Shown here: one piece after another, positions 50,304 through 58,348 of the stretch
Layout: each line of letters begins with the position of its first letter
Numbering within the stretch: position 1 is the first letter of the stretch
Position numbers and translations under genes: made by a program
Notes under the pieces: model-generated
Seen by the model: the letters and a program-made list of their open reading frames with translations, nothing else
The model's database searches: none
What the model was told of the DNA's origin: nothing
NCBI RefSeq assembly: GCF_013364275.1
Contig: NZ_CP054932.1
Span: 3,968,001-4,032,000 of the forward strand
Reading direction: 5' to 3'
Origin: Actinomadura sp. NAK00032
Lineage (GTDB): Bacteria > Actinomycetota > Actinomycetes > Streptosporangiales > Streptosporangiaceae
Length of the DNA stretch: 64,000 bases

Positions 50304-51740
50304 ATGAAGGCTGAGCACTATGTCGGCGGCGTCTTCCGCTCGGACGGTCCCGGCTTCCCGCTCGTCGATCCCGTGACCGGCGCGGAACTCGGCACCGTCC
50401 CGGAGGCCACCCGCGAGGTCGTCGACGACGCCGTCACGGCGGCGCGGGCCGCGCTGAAGTGGCCGTGGGGAACGATGGGCGCCGAAGAGCGAGCCGGCGC
50501 GCTGAGGCGCATCGCCGCCGGAATCCAGGCCCGCTTCGACGAGTTCGTGGAAGCCGAGGTCGCCGACACGGGCAAGTCCCGGGAGCTGGCCGCGACCGTC
50601 GACATCCCCAGGGCCATCGGCAACTTCCGCGCCTATGCCGATCTGCTGTACGGACGTCCCGAGCGGGCTTACACGACGCAGATCCCGGGATGGAGCGGGG
50701 GGAAGGGGCAGGCGCTCAACTACACGGTGCGGCGCCCCCTCGGGGTCGTGGCGATCATCTCGCCGTGGAACCTGCCGCTGCTGCTCCTGACCTGGAAGGT
50801 CGCGCCGGCTCTTGCGGCGGGCAACACCGTGGTGGCCAAGCCGTCCGAGGAGACGCCTTCCACCGCGACCCTGCTCGCCGAAGTCATCAACGAGGCGCAC
50901 GTGCCGGACGGCGTGTTCAACCTGGTGCACGGGCACGGCGCGGGCGCGGCCGGGGAGTTCCTGACCGGGCACCCCGGCGTGGACGCGATCGCGTTCACCG
51001 GTGAGTCCGCGACCGGTGCCGCCATCATGCGCAACGCCGCCGAGAACGTGACACCGGTGTCGTTCGAGCTGGGCGGCAAGAACCCCGCGCTGGTCTTCGC
51101 CGACGCCGACCTCGACGCCGCGGTGGAGGGGACGGTCCGCTCGTCCTTCACCCACTCCGGCCAGATCTGCCTCTGCACCGAGCGCGTCTACGTCGAACGG
51201 CCCGTTTTCGATGAGTTCGTCGCGGCACTGGGGGAGCGGGCGAAGGCACTTCAGGACTACGGGCCGATGATCTCGGCCGAGCACCGCGACAAGGTCCTCT
51301 CCTACTACCGGCTCGCCCGCGAGGAAGGCGCCACGGTCGTCGCGGGCGGCGGCGCGCCGCGGTTCGGGGACGAGCGCGACGGCGGCTTCCACGTCGAGCC
51401 GACCGTCCTCACCGGCCTCCCCGAGACGGCCCGCACGGTCCGGGAGGAGATCTTCGGGCCGGTGTGCCACGTCGCGCCGTTCGACACCGAGGACGAGGCA
51501 CTCGCGCTCGCCAACGACAGCCCCTACGGCCTCGCCTCCACCGTCTGGACCACCGACCTGTCGCGGGCGCACCGGGTGGCGCCGCGCATCGAGACCGGGA
51601 TCGTCTGGGTGAACTGCTGGAACCTGCGCGACCTGCGCACCCCGTTCGGCGGTGTCAAGGCGTCCGGAATCGGGAGGGAAGGGGGAGAGTACTCCCTGGA
51701 CTTCTTCTCCGAACCCGTCAACGTCTGCATCCAGATCTGA
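50304..51740 (+). CDS. nbaE: 2-aminomuconic 6-semialdehyde dehydrogenase
   Basis: 478 residues from an ATG with GGGAGG eight bases upstream; the frame above it is open but non-coding. ALDH superfamily: ISPWNLPLLLLTWKVAPALAAGNTVVAKPSEETP (cofactor), FTGESATG, FELGGKNP with the catalytic Glu, SSFTHSGQICLCTERVYVE with the catalytic Cys, EEIFGPV and FGGVKASGIGREGG. The pattern fits the 2-hydroxy/2-aminomuconic semialdehyde subfamily. It oxidises the product of the ACMS decarboxylase to 2-aminomuconate with NAD. First gene of a seven-gene operon; the order of equivalent genes differs from the Pseudomonas nba cluster. Confidence 0.88.
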   Translation: MKAEHYVGGVFRSDGPGFPLVDPVTGAELGTVPEATREVVDDAVTAARAALKWPWGTMGAEERAGALRRIAAGIQARFDEFVEAEVADTGKSRELAATVDIPRAIGNFRAYADLLYGRPERAYTTQIPGWSGGKGQALNYTVRRPLGVVAIISPWNLPLLLLTWKVAPALAAGNTVVAKPSEETPSTATLLAEVINEAHVPDGVFNLVHGHGAGAAGEFLTGHPGVDAIAFTGESATGAAIMRNAAENVTPVSFELGGKNPALVFADADLDAAVEGTVRSSFTHSGQICLCTERVYVERPVFDEFVAALGERAKALQDYGPMISAEHRDKVLSYYRLAREEGATVVAGGGAPRFGDERDGGFHVEPTVLTGLPETARTVREEIFGPVCHVAPFDTEDEALALANDSPYGLASTVWTTDLSRAHRVAPRIETGIVWVNCWNLRDLRTPFGGVKASGIGREGGEYSLDFFSEPVNVCIQI

Positions 51741-51750
51741 GAGCGAGCCA

Positions 51751-52536
51751 GTGACGACCACCATCGACCAAGCCGCCGACCGGCTGCTCGGCGCCTACGC
51801 GAGCGGCACCCCGTGCGCGCCCGTCCGCGACCTGATCACGACCGCCGACGACGCCTACGCCGTCCAGGACCGGCTCACCGAGCGGTGGCTGGCCGAGGGC
51901 CGCCGCCTCGCCGGACGCAAGATCGGGCTGACCTCCAAGGCCGTCCAGCGGCAGATCGGCGTGGACAGCCCCGACTTCGGGATGCTGTTCGCCGACATGG
52001 CCGTCCCGGACGGCGAGGAGATCCCCGCCGGCGCCGTCCTGCAGCCGCGCGCCGAGGCGGAGGTCGCGCTCGTGCTGGAGCACGACCTCACGCACGAGCG
52101 GCACACCGTCGCCGACGTGATTCGCGCGACCGCGTTCGCACTGCCCGCGATCGAGGTCGTCGGCAGCCGCGTCCGCGACTGGGACATCACGCTCGCCGAC
52201 ACCGTCGCCGACAACGCCTCGTCCGGCATGTACGCGCTCGGCAACCGGCCCGTCCCGCTCAAGGACGTCGACCTGCGCCTGTGCGGGATGGTGATGGAGC
52301 GGCGCGGGGAGCAGGTCTCCACCGGCAACGGCGCCGCCTGCCTCGGCCACCCGCTGAACGCTGCGCTGTGGCTCGCCGACACGCTGGTGCGCGTCGGCCG
52401 CCCGCTGCGCGCCGGCGACACGGTGCTGACCGGCGCGCTCGGGCCGGTCGTCCCGGCCGCGCCCGGCGAGGTGTTCGAGGCCCGCATCGACGGGCTCGGC
52501 GACGTCCGCGTCGCCTTCGGCAAGGAGAGTGCCTGA
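51751..52536 (+). CDS. nbaH: 2-oxopent-4-enoate hydratase
   Basis: 261 residues from the GTG at 51751, 10 bp after the previous gene. Fumarylacetoacetase/MhpD family: AGRKIGLTSKAVQRQIGVDSPDFGML, then LQPRAEAEVALVLEHDL with the metal-binding Glu residues, ALPAIEVVGSRVRDWDI, DNASSGMYALG and a GAL-GPVVPAAPGE end. It hydrates 2-oxopent-4-enoate to 4-hydroxy-2-oxovalerate. The aldolase and acetaldehyde dehydrogenase that would follow are not in this window. It is paired with a paralogous decarboxylase through a TGATG overlap. Confidence 0.88.
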   Translation: MTTTIDQAADRLLGAYASGTPCAPVRDLITTADDAYAVQDRLTERWLAEGRRLAGRKIGLTSKAVQRQIGVDSPDFGMLFADMAVPDGEEIPAGAVLQPRAEAEVALVLEHDLTHERHTVADVIRATAFALPAIEVVGSRVRDWDITLADTVADNASSGMYALGNRPVPLKDVDLRLCGMVMERRGEQVSTGNGAACLGHPLNAALWLADTLVRVGRPLRAGDTVLTGALGPVVPAAPGEVFEARIDGLGDVRVAFGKESA

Positions 52537-53279
52537 TGGTGAACGTGACCGCGCTCGCGCGGACCCTCGACGACGCGGCCCGCGAGGTCCGGGCGGTCCC
52601 GAAGCTGACCGACACGGCCCCGTTCGACGTGCCCGCCGCGTACGCGGTGCAGCGCGCCGGGATGGAGCTGCGGCGCCGCCGGGGCGAGCGGCCCGCCGGG
52701 GTGAAGATGGGCTTCACCAGCCGCGCCAAGATGGTGCAGATGGGCGTCGACGACGTCATCTGGGGCCTGCTCACCGACCGGATGCTCGCCGGGCCGTCGG
52801 TCGACGTGTCGCAGCTCATCCACCCGCGCGTCGAGCCGGAGATCGCCTTCCTGATCGGGCGGGAGGTCCGCTCGGTCGCCGAGGCCGAGTCGGCCGTGGC
52901 CGGCGTCGCCGTCGGGTTCGAGATCCTCGACTCCCGCTACCGGGACTTCAAGTTCACCCTCCCGGACGTCATCGCCGACAACGCCTCGGCGGCGCGGTTC
53001 GGGTACGGGGCCTGGCACGCGCCGCGCGACGTGTCCAACGTCGGGCTGCTGATGGAGATCGACGGACGGCCGGTGCAGGCCGGGTCGTCCGCCGCGATCC
53101 TCGGGGACCCGGCGCGGTCGCTGCGCGCGGCGGCGCGGCTCGCGCTCGGCGCCGGGATCACGCTCGAACCCGGCTGGATCGTCCTCGCGGGCGCCGCCAC
53201 GGCGGCCGTGCCGCTGCCGAAGGACGCGCACGTCCGCGTCACCGGCGCCGGCCTCGGCTCGGTCGAGGTGACCACATGA
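52536..53279 (+). CDS. nbaG: 4-oxalocrotonate (2-oxo-3-hexenedioate) decarboxylase
   Basis: 247 residues, same fold as the hydratase before it: KMGFTSRAKMVQMGVDDVIWGLLTDRM, then IHPRVEPEIAFLIGREV (metal-binding Glu residues), GFEILDSRYRDFKFTLPDVIADNASAARFGYG. The FKFTLPDVIADN form separates decarboxylases from hydratases. It converts 4-oxalocrotonate, made by the deaminase, to 2-oxopent-4-enoate and CO2. In related pathways decarboxylase and hydratase form a complex, which fits the coupled TGATG junction. Confidence 0.88.
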   Translation: MVNVTALARTLDDAAREVRAVPKLTDTAPFDVPAAYAVQRAGMELRRRRGERPAGVKMGFTSRAKMVQMGVDDVIWGLLTDRMLAGPSVDVSQLIHPRVEPEIAFLIGREVRSVAEAESAVAGVAVGFEILDSRYRDFKFTLPDVIADNASAARFGYGAWHAPRDVSNVGLLMEIDGRPVQAGSSAAILGDPARSLRAAARLALGAGITLEPGWIVLAGAATAAVPLPKDAHVRVTGAGLGSVEVTT

Positions 53280-53728
53280 TGGGCGACGCGTTCCTCGTCG
53301 ACGGCAAGGCCAAGCCCAGGGGCCGGTTCCCGCACCTCAAGCGGGCCGGCGACTTCGTGTTCGTGTCCGGGACGAGCTCCCGCCGCCCGGACGGGACGTT
53401 CGTCGGGGCGGCCGCCGACCCGATGGGCGTCACCGACCTCGACGTCCGGGCGCAGACCCGCGCCGTCATCGAGAACATCCGCGACCTGCTCGCCGCCGCC
53501 GGGGGAGGCCTCGGCGACATCGTCAACGTCACCGCGTACCTGGTGAGCATGAACGACTTCGGCGGCTACAACGAGGTCTACGGCGAGTACTTCGACGAGA
53601 GCGGCCCCGCCCGCACGACCGTGGCAGTCCACCAGCTCCCGCACCCGCACCTGCTCGTCGAGATCTCGTGCGTCGCCCACATCCCGCAGACAGACACTTC
53701 CCCGAAAGGCAAGGAGGCCGGGGCATGA
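53276..53728 (+). CDS. nbaF: 2-aminomuconate deaminase (RidA family)
   Basis: 150 residues (two consecutive in-frame ATGs at 53276 and 53279). RidA/YjgF fold: PRGRFPHLKRAGDFVFVSGTSSRRPDGTFVG, DVRAQTRAVIENIRDLLAAAGGGLGDIVNVTAYL and GPARTTVAVHQLPHPHLLVEISCVA. RidA enzymes deaminate enamines and imines. Its place between the semialdehyde dehydrogenase/decarboxylase and dioxygenase genes makes 2-aminomuconate the likely substrate. The start overlaps the previous stop as ATGA. Confidence 0.85.
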   Translation: MMGDAFLVDGKAKPRGRFPHLKRAGDFVFVSGTSSRRPDGTFVGAAADPMGVTDLDVRAQTRAVIENIRDLLAAAGGGLGDIVNVTAYLVSMNDFGGYNEVYGEYFDESGPARTTVAVHQLPHPHLLVEISCVAHIPQTDTSPKGKEAGA

Positions 53729-54297
53729 CCCTGCCGCAGCTGTCGCACGGACACCCGTTCAACTTCCAGGCCTGGATCGACGAGCACCGCGACCTGCTCA
53801 AGCCGCCCGTCGGCAACGTCCAGGTGTTCGACGAGGCCGGGCTGATCATCATGGTCGTCGGCGGCCCGAACCAGCGCACCGACTTCCACGACGACCCGAC
53901 CGAGGAGTTCTTCTACCAGCTCCGCGGCAACATGGTGCTGCGGGTCATGGAGGAGGAGGGCCGCCGGCCGACCGACCTGCAGATCAACGAGGGCGACGTC
54001 TTCCTGCTGCCGCCGCACGTCCGGCACTCGCCGCAGCGCCCCGAGCCCGGCTCGATCGGCCTGGTCGTGGAGGTCCCCCGGCCGGAGGGGCTCACGGAGG
54101 CGTTCGAGTGGTACTGCACCGAGTGCCACCACCTCGTCCACCGCGCCGAGCTCCAGGTCCGCTCCATCGTGGACGACCTGCCGCCCGTGTTCGAGGGCTT
54201 CTACGGCGGCGACCGCAAGTGCCCCAACTGCGGAGCCGTCCACCCCGGCAGGACATGGCCGCGGGCCATGACCCCGACCACCGCGCCGCGGGCCTGA
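53725..54297 (+). CDS. nbaC: 3-hydroxyanthranilate 3,4-dioxygenase
   Basis: 190 residues. The cupin has iron ligands His55 and Glu61 in FHDDPTEEFFYQL and a His around residue 101 in LPPHVRHSP. The bacterial-type second metal site is present: Cys131-x-x-Cys134 (YCTEC) and Cys166-x-x-Cys169 (KCPNC), a rubredoxin-like iron centre. It opens the ring of 3-hydroxyanthranilate to 2-amino-3-carboxymuconate semialdehyde. ATGA overlap and AAGGAGG ribosome-binding site. Confidence 0.94.
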   Translation: MTLPQLSHGHPFNFQAWIDEHRDLLKPPVGNVQVFDEAGLIIMVVGGPNQRTDFHDDPTEEFFYQLRGNMVLRVMEEEGRRPTDLQINEGDVFLLPPHVRHSPQRPEPGSIGLVVEVPRPEGLTEAFEWYCTECHHLVHRAELQVRSIVDDLPPVFEGFYGGDRKCPNCGAVHPGRTWPRAMTPTTAPRA

Positions 54298-54307
54298 CGG
54301 GGGCGCC

Positions 54308-55366
54308 GTGACGGTCATCGACGTCCACGCCCACGTCTTCCCCGAACTCACCCGCGACGAGGGCCGCGTGCTCGCCGACGAGGGGCAGCCGTGGCTGCGC
54401 CTCGACGGCGGCGGCACCGGCATGATGATGTCCGGGGACGAGGAGTACCGGCCGGTCGGCGCGGCCCTGTGGGACCCCGCGCGCCGCGTCGCCGACATGG
54501 ACGCCGCGGGCGTGGACGTCCAGGCCGTGTCGTCCACCCCGCTGATGTTCGGGTACGCGGCGGAGCCGTCCCGCGCCGCCGACTGGTGCGAGCTGGTCAA
54601 CGAGCGCATCCTCGCGTTCTGCGCGCAGGCCCCGGACCGGCTGCTCCCGCTGTGCCAGGTCCCCCTCCAGGACCCGGAGCTCGCGTGCCGGGTCGCGACC
54701 CGCGCGAAGGCGGCCGGGCACCGCGGCGTCCACATCGGCAACCATGTCGGCGACCGCAACCTCGACGACGAGGGCATCACCGCGTTCCTCGCGCACTGCG
54801 CGGAACTCGGCCTGCCCGTGCTGGCGCACCCCTGGGACATGCTCGGCGCCGACCGGATGCGCGGCCACATGCTGCCGTGGCTGTCCGGGATGCCCGCCGA
54901 GACGCAGCTGAGCATCCTCGGGCTGATGCTGTCCGGCGCGTTCGAGCGGATCCCCGCGTCGCTGCGGCTGTGCTTCTGCCACGGCGGCGGCAGCTTCGCG
55001 TTCCTGCTCGGCCGCGCCGACAACGCCTGGCACCGCCGCGACATCGTCCGCGCCGACTCGCCGCGCCCGCCGTCGGAGTACCTCGACCGGTTCCACGTCG
55101 ACTCCGCCGTGTTCGACCCGCGCGCGCTCCGGCTGCTCGTGGACGTGATGGGCCCCGGCCACGTCATGCTCGGCACCGACTACCCGTTCCCGCTCGGCGA
55201 GCAGGAGCCGGGCTCGACGATCCGCGCCTGCCCCGGGCTGGACGACGCCGACCGCGCCCGGCTCCTCGGCGGCAACGCGGCGGAGTTCTTCGCCGTCGCC
55301 GGGGAACCGGGGCCCGCGCCCGCGCCCGCGCACGAACTCGTGACCACCGAAGGAATGACGCAGTGA
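54308..55366 (+). CDS. nbaD: 2-amino-3-carboxymuconate 6-semialdehyde decarboxylase (amidohydrolase)
   Basis: 352 residues, GTG start 10 bp after the dioxygenase gene. Amidohydrolase_2 family: DVHAHVFPE (zinc-binding His-x-His near the start), GVHIGNHVGDRNLDD, PVLAHPWDM, LCFCHGGGSFAFLLGR and LGTDYPFPLG with the final Asp. These are the ACMS decarboxylase positions. It diverts the unstable dioxygenase product from quinolinate (NAD synthesis) into catabolism. A Pro/Ala-rich tail of about 15 residues follows the domain. It overlaps the kynureninase gene by GTGA. Confidence 0.92.
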   Translation: MTVIDVHAHVFPELTRDEGRVLADEGQPWLRLDGGGTGMMMSGDEEYRPVGAALWDPARRVADMDAAGVDVQAVSSTPLMFGYAAEPSRAADWCELVNERILAFCAQAPDRLLPLCQVPLQDPELACRVATRAKAAGHRGVHIGNHVGDRNLDDEGITAFLAHCAELGLPVLAHPWDMLGADRMRGHMLPWLSGMPAETQLSILGLMLSGAFERIPASLRLCFCHGGGSFAFLLGRADNAWHRRDIVRADSPRPPSEYLDRFHVDSAVFDPRALRLLVDVMGPGHVMLGTDYPFPLGEQEPGSTIRACPGLDDADRARLLGGNAAEFFAVAGEPGPAPAPAHELVTTEGMTQ

Positions 55367-56616
55367 CCCTGGAAGACGAGGCGCGGCGGCTCGACGACAC
55401 CGACCCGCTGCCCACCCTGCGCGGCGAGTTCCTCGTCCCGCCCGCGCCCGGCGGCCCGTACGAGGAGGCCGCCTACTTCGCCGGCAACTCCCTCGGCCTG
55501 CAGCCGCGCAGCGTCGCGGGACGGCTCCGCGAGGAGCTGGACGACTGGGCGCGCCTCGCCGTCGAGGCCCACACGCAGGGGCGCCGCCCCTGGGTGGACT
55601 ACCACGAGCTGCTGCGCGAACCCGCCGCCCGGCTCGTCGGCGCGCTGCCGCACGAGGTCGTCGCGATGAACTCGCTCACCGTCAACCTGCACCTGCTGAT
55701 GGCGAGCTTCTACCGGCCCGCCGGGACGCGCACCCGCATCCTCATCGAGGACTCGGCGTTCCCGTCCGACTCCTACGCGGTCGCGGGGCAGGCCGTCCAC
55801 CACGGGCTCGACCCGGCCGCGGCGGTCGTGCGGCTCAAGCCGCGCCCCGGCGAGGACAACCTGCGCACCGAGGACGTCCTGGCCTTCCTCGAACGCGAGG
55901 GCGGCACGGTCGCGCTCGTCCTGCTCGGCGGCGTCAACTACCTCACCGGCCAGCTCATGGACATCCCCGCGATCACCAAGGCGGGCCGCGCCGCCGGCGC
56001 CGTGGTCGGCTGGGACCTCGCGCACGCCGCCGGGAACGTCCCGCTGCGGCTGCACGACTGGGACGCCGACTTCGCCGCCTGGTGCACCTACAAGTACCTG
56101 AACTCCGGTCCGGGCGCGGTCGCGGGCTGCTTCGTGCACGAGCGCCACGTCCGGGACGCCTCCGTGCCGAAGCTGTCCGGCTGGTGGGGCACCGACCCGG
56201 CCGTCCGGTTCCGGATGGACCCCGAGATCGCGCCGCCCGCGTCCGCCGACGCCTGGCAGGTCTCCAACCCGCCGATCCTCGCGCTCGCGCCCGTCCTGGC
56301 CTCCCTGGAGATCTTCGACCGGACGGGGATGGCCGCGCTGCGCGCCAAGAGCGAGCGCCTCACCGGGTACCTGGCGGGCCGGCTCGCCGCGATCGGCGGC
56401 GTGGAGGTGATCACCCCCGCCGACCCGGCGGCGCGGGGCGCCCAGCTGTCGCTGCGCGTCCCGGACGCCGGCGGGCTCGTCCGGCGGCTCGCCGAGGCGC
56501 ACGGCGTGGTCGCCGACGCCCGCGAACCCGATGTCGTCCGGCTCGCGCCCGTGCCCCTGTACTGCACGTTCCACGACTGCCACCGCGCCGCCGAGGCGTT
56601 GTCGGATCTTGTTTAG
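55363..56616 (+). CDS. kynU: Kynureninase
   Basis: 417 residues, the usual length. PLP enzyme of fold type I: YFAGNSLGLQPRSV at the start, AMNSLTVNLHLLMASFYRP, VGWDLAHAAGNVPLRLHDWDADFAAWCTYKYLNSGPG with the PLP lysine at Lys244, then ISNPPI-like VSNPPILALAPV. It cleaves kynurenine or 3-hydroxykynurenine to anthranilate or 3-hydroxyanthranilate plus alanine. It is the last gene of the operon and feeds the dioxygenase. Tryptophan dioxygenase and kynurenine 3-monooxygenase are not in the window. Confidence 0.94.
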   Translation: MTLEDEARRLDDTDPLPTLRGEFLVPPAPGGPYEEAAYFAGNSLGLQPRSVAGRLREELDDWARLAVEAHTQGRRPWVDYHELLREPAARLVGALPHEVVAMNSLTVNLHLLMASFYRPAGTRTRILIEDSAFPSDSYAVAGQAVHHGLDPAAAVVRLKPRPGEDNLRTEDVLAFLEREGGTVALVLLGGVNYLTGQLMDIPAITKAGRAAGAVVGWDLAHAAGNVPLRLHDWDADFAAWCTYKYLNSGPGAVAGCFVHERHVRDASVPKLSGWWGTDPAVRFRMDPEIAPPASADAWQVSNPPILALAPVLASLEIFDRTGMAALRAKSERLTGYLAGRLAAIGGVEVITPADPAARGAQLSLRVPDAGGLVRRLAEAHGVVADAREPDVVRLAPVPLYCTFHDCHRAAEALSDLV

Positions 56617-56803
56617 GTGTGTCGGTGCATAAGTCGGGCCGGTATCGGGTAGGTTCGGACCCGTTGCACGATGACGTCGGCCACGTCGGCGTCTAGCAGT
56701 CTCGAAGCGTTTTTCCGGGCGACCGGCGGACGTGGGATGAGTCCGCTTGCAGCCCGGTCCGCCGTCCGGCGGGCCGGTGAGGTTACCCAGAAGGAAAAAC
56801 AGC

Positions 56804-57007
56804 ATGGCCGAAGGCACCGTGAAGTGGTTCAACGCCGAAAAGGGCTTCGGGTTCATCGCGCCTGACGGCGGCGGCCCCGACGTGTTCGTCCACTACTCGG
56901 CGATCACCACCAGCGGGTACCGCAGCCTGGACGAGAACCAGCGCGTCGGTTTCGAGATCACCCAGGGCCAGAAGGGCCCGCAGGCCGAGGGCGTCTACCC
57001 GCTCTGA
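56804..57007 (+). CDS. Cold-shock protein (CspA family)
   Basis: 67 residues, GTVKWFNAEKGFGFIAPDGGGPDVFVHYSAI: RNP1 is KGFGFI and RNP2 is VFVHY. A single-stranded nucleic-acid binding OB fold acting as an RNA chaperone. The ATG follows AAGGAAAAACAGC. The 187 bp upstream are free of genes and probably include a long 5-prime leader, as is common for csp genes. I did not resolve a promoter there. A strong terminator follows. Confidence 0.95.
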   Translation: MAEGTVKWFNAEKGFGFIAPDGGGPDVFVHYSAITTSGYRSLDENQRVGFEITQGQKGPQAEGVYPL

Positions 57008-57051
57008 GGCCCAGCCCTTCTCGATCTAGACGTTCGATCGAGACCTGACGG

Positions 57052-57083
57052 AAGGCCGGGGACGTTCGCCGTCCCCGGCCTTT
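57052..57083 (+). terminator. Rho-independent terminator after the cold-shock gene
   Basis: Perfect 12-bp arms AAGGCCGGGGAC (57052-57063) and GTCCCCGGCCTT (57071-57082) with a 7-base loop, ending in TTT. It lies between convergent genes and could stop transcription from both sides, since the left arm starts with AA. Confidence 0.85.
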
Positions 57084-57105
57084 CGCATGCCCGCGGCCGG
57101 GCGGG

Positions 57106-58284
57106 CTAGCGCAGCGCCTCCGCCGACGGCTCGGCTGCGGACGCGCCCTGGACGCCCGCCGCGCGCGGGCGCAGCGCGCCGGCCGACAGCGTCATCACCG
57201 CGACCACGCACGTGATCATCGCGAACGCCGCCCGGTAGGACAGCGCGCCCGCCGTCCAGCCGGTCACCGCCGGCGCGGTCAGCCCGGACAGGTAGGTGAT
57301 CGTGGCGACGCCCGCCACGCCCTCGCCGGGCGTCGCGCCGATGCCGGCCGCCGCCGCGAACACCAGCGGGACGACGGTGGCGATCCCGATGCCGACCAGC
57401 GCGAACCCGGCGATCGCGGCCCACGGCGCGCGGGCCGCCACCACCAAGAGCCCGCCGGCCACGGCGACCGAGCCGCCGCACCGGATGACCGCCGGCGCGC
57501 CGAACCGCCGCACGATCCGGTCGCCGGCCAGCCGGGTGGCGGCCATGCAGGACATGAAGATCGTGAACGCGGCGGCGGCGAGGCCGGGGCCCGCGTGCGT
57601 CACCTCGGTGAGGTAGACGGCGGACCAGTCGGCGCTCGCGCCCTCGGCGAACGTCCCGCAGAACCCGACCGCGCCGATCGCGGCGACGGCCCGGGTCGGC
57701 AGCGCGAACCGGCGCGGCGCCGGGACGCCCTCCATCGGCCGGTCCGCGAGCAGCCCCCGCCCCGCCAGCAGGCCCGCCGCCACCAGGACGAGCGCCACCG
57801 CCCCGAGGTGCAGCCGGGCGTCGATCCGGGCGTGCGCGGCGGCGATTCCGGCGCCGCCCGCGGCGAGGCTGCCGACGCACCACAGGCCGTGCAGCCCCGA
57901 CATGATCGGGCGGCGCACGGCCCGCTCCACCGCGACGCCGTGCGAGTTCATCACGACGTCCGACATCCCGGCGGTCGCGCCGTACAGCAGCATCGCCGCG
58001 AACAGCCAGGCGGGCGCGGGCGCGAGCGCGGGCAGGACGAGCGCCGCGCACCAGGCCGCGATCAGCAGCCGGACGGTGCGGCGCTCGCCGATCCGGTGCG
58101 CCGTGCGGCTCGCGGTCGGCATGGCGGCGAACGCGCCGATGGACGGGCACAGCAGGGCCAGCCCGAGCACGGTGGGGGAGAGGTCGAGGCGGTCCTGGAT
58201 CCAGGGGAGGCGGGTGGCGAGGGTGCCCGCCACGGCCCCGTGCACGGCGAAGACCACGCCGATGGCCCGGTGGGGAGAGGTCAT
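57106..58284 (-). CDS. MFS transporter
   Basis: 392 residues and 12 hydrophobic segments. Motif-A-like loop MPTASRTAHRIGERRTVRLLIA after the second segment. The conserved GMSDVVMNSHGVAVERAVRRPIMSGLHGLWCVGSLAGG-like part resembles the YbjJ/fucose-permease-type group of sugar or small-molecule transporters. It is divergent from a ROK repressor gene whose operator pair fills the 64 bp between them, so a sugar-like substrate is plausible. Direction of transport is not known. Confidence 0.88.
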   Translation of the reverse strand: MTSPHRAIGVVFAVHGAVAGTLATRLPWIQDRLDLSPTVLGLALLCPSIGAFAAMPTASRTAHRIGERRTVRLLIAAWCAALVLPALAPAPAWLFAAMLLYGATAGMSDVVMNSHGVAVERAVRRPIMSGLHGLWCVGSLAAGGAGIAAAHARIDARLHLGAVALVLVAAGLLAGRGLLADRPMEGVPAPRRFALPTRAVAAIGAVGFCGTFAEGASADWSAVYLTEVTHAGPGLAAAAFTIFMSCMAATRLAGDRIVRRFGAPAVIRCGGSVAVAGGLLVVAARAPWAAIAGFALVGIGIATVVPLVFAAAAGIGATPGEGVAGVATITYLSGLTAPAVTGWTAGALSYRAAFAMITCVVAVMTLSAGALRPRAAGVQGASAAEPSAEALR

Positions 58285-58299
58285 GGACGGAAAAACTAA

Positions 58300-58342
58300 C
58301 AGGAAGGCTTCCTGATGAAAAGTGTATTAGGCAGCCTCCCTG
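58300..58342. promoter_or_regulatory. Paired ROK operator between MFS and ROK genes
   Basis: Site 1 (58300-58314) is CAGGAAG-G-CTTCCTG, a palindrome with a single central base. Site 2 (58328-58342), read on the minus strand, is CAGGGAG-G-CTGCCTA and follows the same plan. Centres are 28 bp apart. They occupy the whole divergent promoter region, so the ROK protein probably controls both genes. Confidence 0.7.
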
Positions 58343-58348
58343 ACTACC

